From an uncultured Collinsella sp. (lineage in GTDB: Bacteria > Actinomycetota > Coriobacteriia > Coriobacteriales > Coriobacteriaceae), in the NCBI GenBank assembly GCA_900548515.1, contig URKU01000007.1, positions 1 to 43,620 of the forward strand: a stretch of 43,620 bases of DNA. The letters run 5' to 3'. Positions within the stretch are counted from its first letter, which is position 1, and each line of letters begins with the position of its first letter. This document shows, piece by piece, positions 1-9,634 of the stretch. A program made the translations under genes and the position numbers. The notes under the pieces are model-generated. The model did no database searches, was not told the origin of the DNA, and saw nothing but the letters and a program-made list of their open reading frames with translations.

Positions 1-514
1 CGCGTGCCATGGGATCGAGGCCCGCGGTGGCTTCGTCCAAAACGAGCAGCTTGGCATTGTGGCTGAGTGCACAGGCAAGCTGCAGTTTCATGCCCATGCC
101 GCGGGAGAGGTCCTTGACCTTTGTCTTGGGATCGAGGCCAAATTGGCTGATGAGGTCGGCGAAGGTGCCATGGCTCCAGGCGGGGTACGCCGGTCTTACG
201 AGTGCCTCAACTTCGGTCACCTTGAGTGTGGAAGGGAAAGGACACGTGTCCAGCACGAGACCGACACGGGTGCGCAAGCAGCGCTGCGCTTCACCGGGTA
301 CGTCGGCGCCACAGCGCTGCCCAAACAGGTGCACCTCGCCGGCATCGAGCTTTATAAGCCCGAGCGCGGCTCGAATCGTCGTGGTTTTGCCGGCGCCGTT
401 TGCGCCCACAAAGCCAACAATCTGGCCGGGTTCCACGGCAAGCGTGACGTCGCGCAGCGAAAAGCGGTCGCTCACACGGCGTGAGATACCTTTGAGTTCT
501 AAAAGGTTTTGCAT
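1..514 (-). CDS. ABC transporter ATP-binding protein (3' end cut by window edge)
   Basis: This is the nucleotide-binding subunit of an ABC transporter; 171 codons are visible and the C-terminus lies beyond the left edge. The Walker A motif GANGAGKTT is near residues 39-47, a degenerate signature SRGMGMKLQLA follows, and Walker B with the catalytic glutamate is LLVLDEATAGLDP. The ATG at 514 is preceded by AAAGG. It lies 23 bp downstream of a YtrA-type GntR repressor on the same strand, so the two probably form one operon. This gene order is typical of small regulated drug, peptide or antimicrobial exporters in Gram-positive bacteria, whose membrane subunit would follow outside the window. The substrate cannot be told from the sequence. 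Confidence 0.9.
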   Translation of the reverse strand, partial: MQNLLELKGISRRVSDRFSLRDVTLAVEPGQIVGFVGANGAGKTTTIRAALGLIKLDAGEVHLFGQRCGADVPGEAQRCLRTRVGLVLDTCPFPSTLKVTEVEALVRPAYPAWSHGTFADLISQFGLDPKTKVKDLSRGMGMKLQLACALSHNAKLLVLDEATAGLDPMAR

Positions 515-537
515 GGCATAGCCTTTCTTGCAGATGG

Positions 538-918
538 CTACTGCATAGTTTCGGGGGCTACCAGGTCGAGCATCTCGTGCAGCTTGTCGCGCGTGACGCC
601 CAGGGTTTCGGCTTGGCTCGCCGCTTTCGCAAGTAGCTCTTCGATATGGCAGAGCTGGTTTTCGCGCAAGAGTTCCTGGTTGCCCTCGGCGACAAAGCAG
701 CCCTTGCCCTGCACGGTGCAGATAAACCCGAGTTGCTCTAGGTCGGCGTAGGCGCGCTTGGTGGTGATGACACTCACGCCAAGATCGCTCGCGAGCGCAC
801 GGATGCTGGGGAGTTTGGCTCCCGCAGCGAGTGTGCCCGAAAGGATCTGAGCTTTGACCTGCGAGGCTATTTGCTCGTAGATGGGCTTGTCGCTCGAATT
901 GGATAGGATAATGTCCAC
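538..918 (-). CDS. GntR-family transcriptional regulator, YtrA subfamily
   Basis: This 126-residue protein has an N-terminal winged helix-turn-helix of the GntR type (KPIYEQIASQVKAQI, then LPSIRALASDLGVSVITTKRAY) and only a short helical C-terminal tail of about 50 residues. That small effector-less tail defines the YtrA subfamily, which usually represses its own operon containing an ABC transporter. Translation most likely starts at GTG 918, with AAGGAG five bases upstream. The next gene is an ABC ATPase. A perfect 9-bp inverted repeat lies just upstream and is the likely operator. The inducing signal is unknown; in relatives it is often cell-envelope antibiotics. Confidence 0.9.
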   Translation of the reverse strand: MDIILSNSSDKPIYEQIASQVKAQILSGTLAAGAKLPSIRALASDLGVSVITTKRAYADLEQLGFICTVQGKGCFVAEGNQELLRENQLCHIEELLAKAASQAETLGVTRDKLHEMLDLVAPETMQ

Positions 919-945
919 AGCGGCTCCTTAGCTGTTGGGCTACAC

Positions 946-979
946 GTGTATATAACCGGTAAGCACAGTATATATACAC
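946..979. promoter_or_regulatory. Inverted repeat, candidate operator of the YtrA-type regulator
   Basis: GTGTATATA (946-954) and TATATACAC (971-979) are perfect reverse complements separated by 16 bp, in the upstream region of the GntR gene that starts at 918. The sites are AT-rich and overlap where a promoter would lie. Autoregulation by the adjacent YtrA-type repressor is the simplest reading; the binding itself is inferred. Confidence 0.6.
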
Positions 980-1135
980 TATGCACAGTTATGCAAGAGG
1001 CAAATACGGATTAAGCTGGCTACCCAGACCCCAACTGATGAATTTGTCCTGATAGGTGCCCTATGGCGAGGTTTCACGGCTACAATAGGGCAGTTACATC
1101 GACGTAATGCATATAGAACGCAAGAAAGGATCCGC

Positions 1136-2749
<1,614 letters not shown>

Positions 2750-2756
2750 CGCATCG

Positions 2757-2796
2757 GCGCGGTGGTCCTGCGGGGCTGCCGCGCCGTTTGCTTGCC
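2757..2796 (+). terminator. Candidate terminator after prfC
   Basis: GGCGCGG and CCGCGCC can pair across a loop of about 16 bases shortly after the prfC stop, followed by GTTTGCTT. The U-tract is short and interrupted, so efficiency is uncertain. Confidence 0.45.
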
Positions 2797-2849
2797 TGAT
2801 GCCGTGTGAGCGGCTATCATACCCACCGTCGTCTCAAGACCGGGGCGTC

Positions 2850-2902
2850 CGAGCAGTTCGGGTCCGATATCCTGCTCGTTAAACCTAAAACCAAAGGAGT
2901 AC
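2850..2902 (+). promoter_or_regulatory. Structured leader before the VUT transporter
   Basis: CGAGCAG (2850-2856) pairs perfectly with CTGCTCG (2872-2878), closing a 15-base loop that begins UUC. An A- and C-rich tail ending in the ribosome binding site AAAGGAG follows. A GGGU in the loop could pair with ACCU in the tail to make a pseudoknot, as in preQ1-I riboswitches. Because the downstream gene is a queuosine-precursor-type transporter, a preQ1-like sensor is conceivable, but the loop is longer than usual and conserved residues are not all present. Confidence 0.3.
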
Positions 2903-2905
2903 ATA

Positions 2906-3628
2906 ATGATCAAGAAGGTCATGGAGGACTACAAGGTCCTGTTGCGGAGCATTCCCGCGGCAACGGTTTCGCTGTTTTTCGTGAGTGTCATCATGATGAA
3001 CCTGCTGGCCAACAAAGAGCTTATCAGCCTGCCGTATCTGGCACTCGATTGCGGCTTTGTGGTGAGCTGGGTTTCGTTTTTGTGCCAGGACATGATCTGC
3101 AAGCGCTTTGGCGCCAAGGCATCCATCAAAATCTCTATCCTCGCGCTGCTGGTCAACCTGGCCGTGAGCCTGTGCTTTTGGGCATGCTCGCTTACGCCCG
3201 GTATGTGGGGCGCCTACTACGACACCGGCATGATCGAGGTCAACACCGCCCTTAACGCCACCATCGGCGGCACCTGGTACGTGGTGCTGGGCTCTTCGCT
3301 GGCAATGCTCGTTTCTGCCGTGGTTAACTCCACGCTCAACCAGTCGCTCGGCCGCATGCTCAAAAAGAATAACTTTGCGAGCTTCGCCTTCCGCTCCTAT
3401 GTGTCCACGGGTGTCGGCCAGTTTATCGACAACTTGGTCTTTGCCATCGTGGTGAGCCACACGTTCTTTGGTTGGACCTGGGTGCAGGTCCTTATGTGCT
3501 CGCTGACCGGCGCTGTTGCCGAGCTGCTGTGCGAGGTTTTCCTGAGCCCCGTGGGCTACAAGGTCGTGCGCGGCTGGGAGCGCGAGAATGTGGGCTCCGA
3601 GTACCTCGAGCGCCACGCAACCGCCTAA
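2906..3628 (+). CDS. VUT family protein, probable queuosine precursor transporter
   Basis: This 240-residue integral membrane protein has about six hydrophobic segments and the features of the VUT/DUF165 family (YhhQ-like): a conserved stretch around LDCGFVVSWVSFLCQDMICKRFG and a later STGVGQFIDNLVF segment. Members of this family import queuosine precursors such as preQ0, preQ1 or queuine for tRNA modification. The ATG at 2906 follows AAAGGAG. The SDR gene begins 9 bp after its stop, so the two are likely co-transcribed, although no functional link is known to me. The exact substrate is inference from the family. Confidence 0.8.
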   Translation: MIKKVMEDYKVLLRSIPAATVSLFFVSVIMMNLLANKELISLPYLALDCGFVVSWVSFLCQDMICKRFGAKASIKISILALLVNLAVSLCFWACSLTPGMWGAYYDTGMIEVNTALNATIGGTWYVVLGSSLAMLVSAVVNSTLNQSLGRMLKKNNFASFAFRSYVSTGVGQFIDNLVFAIVVSHTFFGWTWVQVLMCSLTGAVAELLCEVFLSPVGYKVVRGWERENVGSEYLERHATA

Positions 3629-3637
3629 GGAGCAAGT

Positions 3638-4318
3638 ATGCGGGTTTTGATCACGGGCGCTTCGGGCGGTATCGGAGCCGCATGCGTGCAGCGCTTTTTG
3701 GACGAGGGCCACGAGGTCGTGGGCTTTGATCTGCTGCCGGCGGTGATCGAACACGAGCGCTACCGCCATCTGATCGTTGATGTTCGCGAGCCGGACGCGT
3801 TTCCAGACGATCTTGAACCCCAGGTGATCGTGAACGTTGCCGGTACGCAGGATTCGGCTGACGACATCGCCGCCAACCTGTATGGCACCATCAACGTGAC
3901 CGAGCGCTACGCCTTTGCGGGGGAGGGGCTTGCCGCCAAGCCGGCGCCGGCTATCAAATCCGTGGTCAATGTGGGGTCGGCGAGCGGGCATACGGGATCG
4001 GAGTTTCCTGCCTATGCTGCCAGCAAGGGCGGCGTTATCGCCTACACCAAGAACCTTGCAAACCGCCTGGCACCGCAGGCCATTGCCAACAGTGTGGACC
4101 CGGGCGGCGTTATCACGCCGCTCAACCGTTGCGTGATGGAAGACGAACACCTGTGGAACCAGATTATGGAGCTCACGCCGCTTAAGCGCTGGGCCACCGC
4201 CCAAGAGATCGCCGAGTGGATCTACTTTGTGGGCGTGACCAACCGGTTTATGACCGGGCAGAGTCTGTTGATCGATGGCGGCGAGGCTGGCCGCACACAA
4301 TTTATATGGCCCGAATAG
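3638..4318 (+). CDS. SDR-family NAD(P)-dependent oxidoreductase
   Basis: The 226-residue protein is a classical short-chain dehydrogenase. The glycine-rich nucleotide motif TGASGGIG is at residues 6-13, an acidic residue (Asp31) near the end of beta-2 suggests NAD preference, NVAG is at 66-69, the catalytic serine lies in NVGSASG and the catalytic pair Tyr/Lys is in YAASK (126-130). PGGVITPL follows, as normal. The C-terminal MTGQSLLIDGGEA is also characteristic. AAGGAG precedes the ATG at 3638. It follows the VUT transporter by 9 bp and ends at a strong terminator. The substrate cannot be predicted. Confidence 0.9.
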   Translation: MRVLITGASGGIGAACVQRFLDEGHEVVGFDLLPAVIEHERYRHLIVDVREPDAFPDDLEPQVIVNVAGTQDSADDIAANLYGTINVTERYAFAGEGLAAKPAPAIKSVVNVGSASGHTGSEFPAYAASKGGVIAYTKNLANRLAPQAIANSVDPGGVITPLNRCVMEDEHLWNQIMELTPLKRWATAQEIAEWIYFVGVTNRFMTGQSLLIDGGEAGRTQFIWPE

Positions 4319-4319
4319 G

Positions 4320-4356
4320 AAACGCGCCCGGCGGAAAGCCGTCGGGCGCGTTTTTG
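4320..4356 (+). terminator. Rho-independent terminator after the SDR gene
   Basis: AAACGCGCCCG (4320-4330) pairs with CGGGCGCGTTT (4343-4353), followed by a U-run. It sits two bases past the SDR stop and may also slow transcription arriving from the convergent ung gene. Confidence 0.9.
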
Positions 4357-4368
4357 ATGTATCGATTT

Positions 4369-5094
4369 TTAGCCGAGGCAAGTCCAGTTGACGGGGGTCG
4401 AGCCGTGCTGTTCGAGTAGCCGATTGGCTGCCGAGAAGGGACGCGATCCCATAAAGGCGGGGAGTTCTGCCGTGGCGCGGTTGGCCGAAAGCGGCGAGGG
4501 GTGCGTGGAGGCCAGGCAGGACTTGTCGGTTGCTTTGCCCGTGCCAGTTGCGACGAGCTTATCTTCGACCATCTGCTGGGCAAAGCGGCCCCATGCCAAA
4601 AAGACAACCGGTTGGGGCAGCTGACAGCAGCGCTCGATAACGTAGTCGGTGAGCGTGTTCCAGCCAAGCTTGGCGTGCGAGTTAGCGGCATGCTCGCGCA
4701 CGGTGAGCGTAGTGTTGAGGAGCAGGACGCCCTGTTGTGCCCATGGTGTTAGATCTCCCGTGGCGGGAATGGGACAACCCAGATCGGCTTTGAGTTCCTT
4801 ATAGATGTTGCGCAGGCTCGGCGGCAACTTGGTTTGCGTCGCGGGGACCGAGAACGACAGTCCCATTGCCTGGTTGGGTCCGTGATAGGGGTCCTGACCC
4901 AAGATGACAACTTTGACCTGGTCGGCCGGCGTGTAGGCGAGGGCATTGAGGATGTCGTCTTGTGCCGGGTAGATGGTCTGCTCGGCACGCAAAAGGGCGA
5001 TACGCTCGAGCAGCTGGTTCGTAGTGTCACGTACCGGCTGCGGCGCATCGCCCAACCAAGTTGCTATGTTGCGGTCGCGGGTCGCGGCGTCCAT
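4369..5094 (-). CDS. ung: Uracil-DNA glycosylase, family 1
   Basis: This enzyme excises uracil from DNA to start base-excision repair. The water-activating motif GQDPYHG is at residues 66-72 with catalytic Asp68, the uracil-recognition strand LLLNTTLTV is present, and the C-terminal DNA-intercalation loop reads HPSPLSA. Its 241 residues fit family 1 (220-230) with slight extension. The ATG at 5094 follows AAAGGAG. It is convergent with the SDR gene. Confidence 0.96.
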   Translation of the reverse strand: MDAATRDRNIATWLGDAPQPVRDTTNQLLERIALLRAEQTIYPAQDDILNALAYTPADQVKVVILGQDPYHGPNQAMGLSFSVPATQTKLPPSLRNIYKELKADLGCPIPATGDLTPWAQQGVLLLNTTLTVREHAANSHAKLGWNTLTDYVIERCCQLPQPVVFLAWGRFAQQMVEDKLVATGTGKATDKSCLASTHPSPLSANRATAELPAFMGSRPFSAANRLLEQHGSTPVNWTCLG

Positions 5095-5182
5095 GGGGCT
5101 CCTTTACGTCAGATGCTCTGCTGGCATCTATTGTAAAGGCGCACCGGTTGCCTTTATGCCGCGGCTGTATGAAGAGTGGGGT

Positions 5183-6085
5183 CTACGAGACGTGCTCGGG
5201 CGCTCCTGCCATGCGAGCCTGTCCATGTGCGCGGAGGCGCGGAAGCTCGACGGTTGCTACCATGACGCCGGTGAGGATGAGGGCGGCGCCAAAGAAGGCG
5301 ATGGGGCTCAGGACCTCGCCGACCAGGAAGAACGAAAAGACGGCGGAGCAGACCGGCTCGAGCGAGAAGGCGAAGCCAGTGGTCTCGGCGGGCACGTGGG
5401 GCTGCACGAGCGTCTGGGTGATAAAGCCGTAGGCAGAGCAGATGAGCGCGAGGGCAACGACGACCACGATCTCGCTGGGCGTACTGGGAAGTGCGAAACC
5501 GCCAAAGACGCATGCGGCAATGCCCGAGAACAGGCCGCCAAAGCCCAGCTGCCAAACGCCCAGGGACAGCGGATCGACTTCTTCGACAAAGCGCTTGGCC
5601 ACGATAATGTGGCTGGCATAGATAAAGGCCGAGAGCAGCATGATGATCGCGCCGGGATTCAGGCTGGTAAAGTCGGCGCCCGAGAGCAGCAGCATGCCGC
5701 AGGTGACGATAGCCGTGCCGATGAGCACCTTGCGCTCGGGGGCGCGGCGCAGCAGGGCGGCGTTGGCAAACGGCACGATCACGACCGTCAGGCTCTGCAA
5801 AAAGCCGGCAGTGGAGGCAGAAGTGAGGCTAGAGCCCAAGCACATGCAGGTGAGCTCGGTTGCCATAATGGCGCCGATGATAGCGGCACGAACCATAAGG
5901 TCGCGGTTGATGCGGAACGCGCGCTTGTGGAAGAGCAGCAGACAGGCCACAAAGGCGATGATGCAGCGCAACGCGACGATGCTCGTGGCGTTCATGCTGT
6001 CCATGCCGATCTTCATGAGGGGATACGAAAAGCCCCATGCGACGGGAACGGAAAATGAGAGCGCGATTGCTTTTTTGCGATCCAT
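5183..6085 (-). CDS. DMT-superfamily (EamA) transporter
   Basis: This 300-residue membrane protein contains two EamA repeats giving about ten transmembrane helices, beginning AIALSFSVPVAWGFSYPLMKIG. EamA proteins export or import amino acids, nucleobases or other metabolites; the substrate here is unknown. The ATG at 6085 follows AAAGGAG. It is divergent from a LysR regulator (6244), an arrangement in which the LysR protein normally controls the transporter gene. A second DMT/LysR pair with the same geometry occurs near 41 kb. Confidence 0.9.
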   Translation of the reverse strand: MDRKKAIALSFSVPVAWGFSYPLMKIGMDSMNATSIVALRCIIAFVACLLLFHKRAFRINRDLMVRAAIIGAIMATELTCMCLGSSLTSASTAGFLQSLTVVIVPFANAALLRRAPERKVLIGTAIVTCGMLLLSGADFTSLNPGAIIMLLSAFIYASHIIVAKRFVEEVDPLSLGVWQLGFGGLFSGIAACVFGGFALPSTPSEIVVVVALALICSAYGFITQTLVQPHVPAETTGFAFSLEPVCSAVFSFFLVGEVLSPIAFFGAALILTGVMVATVELPRLRAHGQARMAGAPEHVS

Positions 6086-6160
6086 GGGACTCCTTTTGTT
6101 ACAGAACGGTTTCGCACAAAGGATTCTGCTCTCAGATGTTGATGTAGTAAAGCGAATGTA

Positions 6161-6178
6161 TCTTCAGTATGATTAAGA
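6161..6178. promoter_or_regulatory. Candidate LysR site between DMT and LysR genes
   Basis: TCTT-N10-AAGA lies midway between the divergent starts (6085 and 6244). Short inverted repeats of this spacing resemble LysR recognition sites. Support is only positional and by symmetry. Confidence 0.35.
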
Positions 6179-6243
6179 AACGCTAAAGTAGGCGCGAAAA
6201 GCGCTGGCAAAACGTTTTACGGCTGCATTGATGTGGAGGCACG

Positions 6244-7110
6244 ATGGCATCGCGGTATCAGATTGTTTGTATGGTGGTCGACCGCGGCAGCCTTAAAGGC
6301 GCGGCGGACGAGTTGGGCTATACGCAAAGTGCGGTGAGCCAGGCCGTCAAGGCGCTCGAGCGCGAGCTGGGCACCACGCTTATCGAGCGCGGAAAGCAGG
6401 GCGTTTCGCTTACGCGCGACGGTAAACAATATCTGCCGTACCTGCGCCAGATTGTGACCGCCGAGCTCGAGCTCGAGGGCAAGCGGCAGGAGCTGCTGGG
6501 GCTTTCGTCGACTGATATTCGTATCGCGACGTTTACCAACGTGAGTCGTACCGTGCTGCCGCGTGTGATCCGCGACTTTGGTGCGCTGCACCCGGGCGTA
6601 CGCTTTACCCTCAAGCAGGGCGATTACACGCGCAACGCTCAATGGGTGCACGATGGCGTGGTTGACTTTTGCTTTACGGCGCGCGGGTTTACCGCTGGGC
6701 TCGAGAAGCGCGTGGTCTATCACGACGAGTTGGTGGCATTGTTGCCGACCGCGCATCCGCTGACGGCAAAGGAAAAGGTGACACTTGCCGACCTGGCGTC
6801 CGAGCCGTTTGTGCTGCTGGATGAGGGCGAACAGAGCCTGGTGCTTGATGCGTTTGCGGCGCATGGGCTGTCGCCACACGTGACGAGTGAGGTAACCGAC
6901 GACTACACCATCATGGCGATGGTGGAGGAGGGCCTAGGCGTGAGTATGCTGTATCGTCGTACCGTTGAGGGCATGCGGGCCGATATTCGTGTACGTCCCA
7001 TCGTGCATGCTCCCTCGCGCGACGTGGTGGCAGCTTGGCGTAGCTGGGATACCATGCCTATCGCCACGAGGCGTTTTATCGACTATATGAGCTCGCATAT
7101 TGTCAATTAA
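6244..7110 (+). CDS. LysR-family transcriptional regulator
   Basis: The 288-residue protein has the LysR helix-turn-helix at residues 3-60 (GSLKGAADELGYTQSAVSQAVKALE) and a substrate-binding effector domain starting near residue 90 (STDIRIATFTNVSRTVLPRVI). The C-terminal DDYTIMAMVEEGLGVSMLY is typical of the subgroup that controls EamA transporters. GGAGG precedes the ATG. It is transcribed away from the DMT gene at 5183-6085, its probable target. It closely resembles the LysR protein at 41796-42653 in motif content and neighbourhood. Confidence 0.93.
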   Translation: MASRYQIVCMVVDRGSLKGAADELGYTQSAVSQAVKALERELGTTLIERGKQGVSLTRDGKQYLPYLRQIVTAELELEGKRQELLGLSSTDIRIATFTNVSRTVLPRVIRDFGALHPGVRFTLKQGDYTRNAQWVHDGVVDFCFTARGFTAGLEKRVVYHDELVALLPTAHPLTAKEKVTLADLASEPFVLLDEGEQSLVLDAFAAHGLSPHVTSEVTDDYTIMAMVEEGLGVSMLYRRTVEGMRADIRVRPIVHAPSRDVVAAWRSWDTMPIATRRFIDYMSSHIVN

Positions 7111-7137
7111 TGACTGGCGTGGTGTTGAGTGCGGTGT

Positions 7138-8520
7138 TTAGCGGGCTGTCGCTTTGGCTTGGGTGGCGCGATAGGCGCGTGCCGGGTGGCAAAGTAGTAC
7201 CGCCACGACCATAAAGAACGCCGTGGTGCCCAGGCTGATGGGGTAGACCATCATAATGTTCGCAAAGGTGCGGAAGTGCGGGAACACGCAGAATACCCAA
7301 TAGAAGCGGATGCCGCAGACGCAGATCATGGTGATGAGGGCGGGCGTGAGCGAGATACCAAAGCCGCGCAGGTAGCCTGACATGTTTTCGTAGAACATGC
7401 TAAAGGCATACGCCGGGAAGATCGAACACACGCGGATATAGCCGATCGAGACGATGTTGGGATCGCTGTTAAAGAGCGACAAGATCTCGCGCCCCAGGCC
7501 GACAATAACGATAATCGTGGTGAGTGCAACGATACCGCCTTCGACCAGGCAGACCTTGAGCGTTTTAGTGCAGCGGCCGATCTGGCGGGCACCGTGGTTT
7601 TGTCCCACAAAGGTAGTGCAAGCCTGGCTAAAGCTGTTGAGCAGGTTGTAGCACACGTACTCCAGGCTCATGGCGGCGCTCGATGCCGCCATGACCTCGG
7701 TGCCCAAGCTGTTGATGGCGGACTGGATGATGATGTTGGCGACGGCAAACACGGCGCTTTGGATGCCGGCGGGCAGGCCGATCTTGACGATGCGCTTGAG
7801 GGCGACGGGGTCGATAGCCAGGTCGCGTAGGGTGACGCGGACGACGGAGTCGGTCTTGAGCAGGCGGATAAAGAGCGTAGCGGCACTGACGGTGTAGGCG
7901 ATGGCGGTGGCGATGGCGACACCCGCGACGCCCCAGTGGAGTACGGGGACAAAGATGAGGTCCAGACCAATGTTGAGGACGGTGGATACGGCAAGCGCCT
8001 GCAGCGGCATGCGGGTGATGCCGACGGAGCGGAAGATCGCGGCCTCAAAGTTGTAGAGCAAGATCGAGGGCATGCTGAGCAAAAAGACGCGCAGGTAGAG
8101 CGAGGCGAGGGGCATAGTCTCGGCGGGAACGTTGAGCGCGGCGAGCATGGGCTCGGCAAAGATCTCGCCCAGAGCGATGACGACAAAGCCCACAAGTGCC
8201 ATAAGAATCGAGGTATGGACGGCGCGTTTGACCATGTTCTGATCGTTGCGGCCGATAGCATTGGCGATGACCACGTTGGAGCCAAGCGACATGCCGATAA
8301 ACAGGTTGAGCATAAGACTGGTAAGCGGAACATTGGAGCCGACTGCCGCCATGGCGAGGGTTCCCTGGTCGCCCGAGAAGTTACCGATAATGACCGTGGC
8401 GATGAGGTTCGACAGCTGCTCCAAGATGCTCGTGGCGGCCACGGGGAAGGCGAACAGGGGAATATTGCGCCACAGCGATCCGGTGGTCATGTCAATATGC
8501 TTAGATACGGTATCAGCCAT
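7138..8520 (-). CDS. MATE-family efflux transporter
   Basis: The 460-residue protein has the two-bundle, roughly 12-helix layout of the multidrug and toxin extrusion family, starting with the typical N-terminus SLWRNIPLFAFPVAATSILEQLSN and an internal repeat around ALKRIVKIGLPAGIQSAVFAV. MATE proteins use Na+ or H+ gradients to export cationic drugs or metabolites. The ribosome binding site before ATG 8520 is weak (GAGAG). It is convergent with the LysR gene and divergent from the rlmA-like gene. Substrate unknown. Confidence 0.92.
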   Translation of the reverse strand: MADTVSKHIDMTTGSLWRNIPLFAFPVAATSILEQLSNLIATVIIGNFSGDQGTLAMAAVGSNVPLTSLMLNLFIGMSLGSNVVIANAIGRNDQNMVKRAVHTSILMALVGFVVIALGEIFAEPMLAALNVPAETMPLASLYLRVFLLSMPSILLYNFEAAIFRSVGITRMPLQALAVSTVLNIGLDLIFVPVLHWGVAGVAIATAIAYTVSAATLFIRLLKTDSVVRVTLRDLAIDPVALKRIVKIGLPAGIQSAVFAVANIIIQSAINSLGTEVMAASSAAMSLEYVCYNLLNSFSQACTTFVGQNHGARQIGRCTKTLKVCLVEGGIVALTTIIVIVGLGREILSLFNSDPNIVSIGYIRVCSIFPAYAFSMFYENMSGYLRGFGISLTPALITMICVCGIRFYWVFCVFPHFRTFANIMMVYPISLGTTAFFMVVAVLLCHPARAYRATQAKATAR

Positions 8521-8584
8521 ACGCTCTCAATCTCTAACGTGCTATATCGTGCTTATTTGCGCAGACGATGATACTCCTAATCGA

Positions 8585-8642
8585 CTAGTCGTTGGGGGCG
8601 TTCTTAAACGACTAGTCATTCAAGAACGTCCCCAATGACTAG
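8585..8642. repeat. REP-like palindrome A
   Basis: Two 21-bp arms (8585-8605 and 8622-8642) pair at 19 of 21 positions around a 16-base loop. The arms contain TTGGGGRCGTTCTT, so the GGGGAC core on the minus strand matches the other palindromes in this window. It lies between the divergent MATE and methyltransferase genes. Confidence 0.7.
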
Positions 8643-8698
8643 GCGGGGAAGGCGTGCGACAATGGTGGGCGTTGTGTTGTTCGCGCTAAGGAGTTGCC

Positions 8699-9511
8699 AT
8701 GTTGTTGTGTCCCGTTTGCCATGAGCCACTGGTGGATAACGAGCGCGGTGCTGCATGCGCGGGCGGACACCGGTTTGACCGTGCGCGCGAGGGCTATCTG
8801 TACCTACTGCGCTCGTCCAAGAGCGGCGACTCCATGGGCGATCCCAAGTCACAGGCGCGCAGTCGTCGTGACTTTTTGAACCGTGGTTACTATGCGCCGT
8901 TGCGCGATGCGATGGTTGAGCTGGTGCACGAGCGGGTGTCTGGGCGTGCAGCGTCTGCGAACGGCCCCATGACGCTGCTCGATATTTGCTGCGGCGAGGG
9001 CTACTACACCAGTGCCATGGGCGCGGTGCCGGGCGTGGATGCTTACGGTTTCGACCTGGGCAAAGAGATGGTGCGCCTTGCCGCCAAGCGCGGCGATGCG
9101 ACCTACTTCGTGGCCAACATGAAGGATATCCCCGTGGCTGATGGCGCCTTCGATATGGTGACCGAGCTCTTTGCTCCCTTTAACGAGCGCGAGTTTGCCC
9201 GCGTGCTGGCACCCGAAGGTTCGCTCTACACCGTGGTGCCAGGTGCCCGTCATCTGTTTGGGCTTAAGGAAGTGCTCTACGACACGCCATATCTTAATGA
9301 CGAGAAGCTGCCGCAGACCACCGAACTCGAGTTGGTCGGAACGCGGCGGGTGTCTGCGAACATTACGCTCCAAACCCAGGCCGACATCGAGGCGGTGTTC
9401 CAGATGACGCCCTACTACTACCGCACGCGCCCGGCAGACAAAGAGCGCCTGGCAAACCTCGACACCCTCCAAACCGACATCGACTTCATCATCGCCGAGT
9501 ACCGCCATTAA
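8699..9511 (+). CDS. rlmA: 23S rRNA guanine-N1 methyltransferase, RlmA type
   Basis: The protein (270 residues) starts with a zinc finger using Cys4, Cys7, Cys20 and His24 (CPVCHEPL...CAGGH) followed by FDRAREGYLYLL, the hallmark of RlmA/TlrB. A class I SAM-binding motif LLDICCGEGYYT is near residue 94. RlmA-type enzymes methylate G745 or G748 in helix 35 of 23S rRNA; the G748 group gives low-level tylosin-type macrolide protection. Which base is modified cannot be seen. TAAGGAG precedes ATG 8699. Confidence 0.88.
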   Translation: MLLCPVCHEPLVDNERGAACAGGHRFDRAREGYLYLLRSSKSGDSMGDPKSQARSRRDFLNRGYYAPLRDAMVELVHERVSGRAASANGPMTLLDICCGEGYYTSAMGAVPGVDAYGFDLGKEMVRLAAKRGDATYFVANMKDIPVADGAFDMVTELFAPFNEREFARVLAPEGSLYTVVPGARHLFGLKEVLYDTPYLNDEKLPQTTELELVGTRRVSANITLQTQADIEAVFQMTPYYYRTRPADKERLANLDTLQTDIDFIIAEYRH

Positions 9512-9514
9512 CCA

Positions 9515-9541
9515 GCCAAAAAGGGACAGGTTTGTTTTGGC
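9515..9541. repeat. REP-like palindrome B
   Basis: GCCAAAA (9515-9521) and TTTTGGC (9535-9541) flank the core AGGGACAGGTTTG. It starts just after the rlmA stop. The GGGACAG core is shared with palindrome E (20013-20051) although the arms differ completely. Confidence 0.6.
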
Positions 9542-9559
9542 AGGTTTTATCTGGGCAAA

Positions 9560-9600
9560 CGTAAGGGGCCGACCGCGTTGCTACGCGATCGGCCCTTCTT
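9560..9600 (+). terminator. Terminator between rlmA and the convergent membrane protein gene
   Basis: AAGGGGCCGACCGCG pairs with CGCGATCGGCCCTT around a short loop, followed by CTTGTTG. The stem is symmetrical and lies between convergent genes, so it may serve both directions. Confidence 0.75.
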
Positions 9601-9634
9601 GTTGCTCGTTGCAAGGGGTATGAGATACAGGAGC

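Noticed and set aside
2885..4381. Long minus-strand open frame opposite the VUT and SDR genes
   Set aside because: It covers two well-supported genes on the other strand and its product is low-complexity, rich in His, Arg and Gln.
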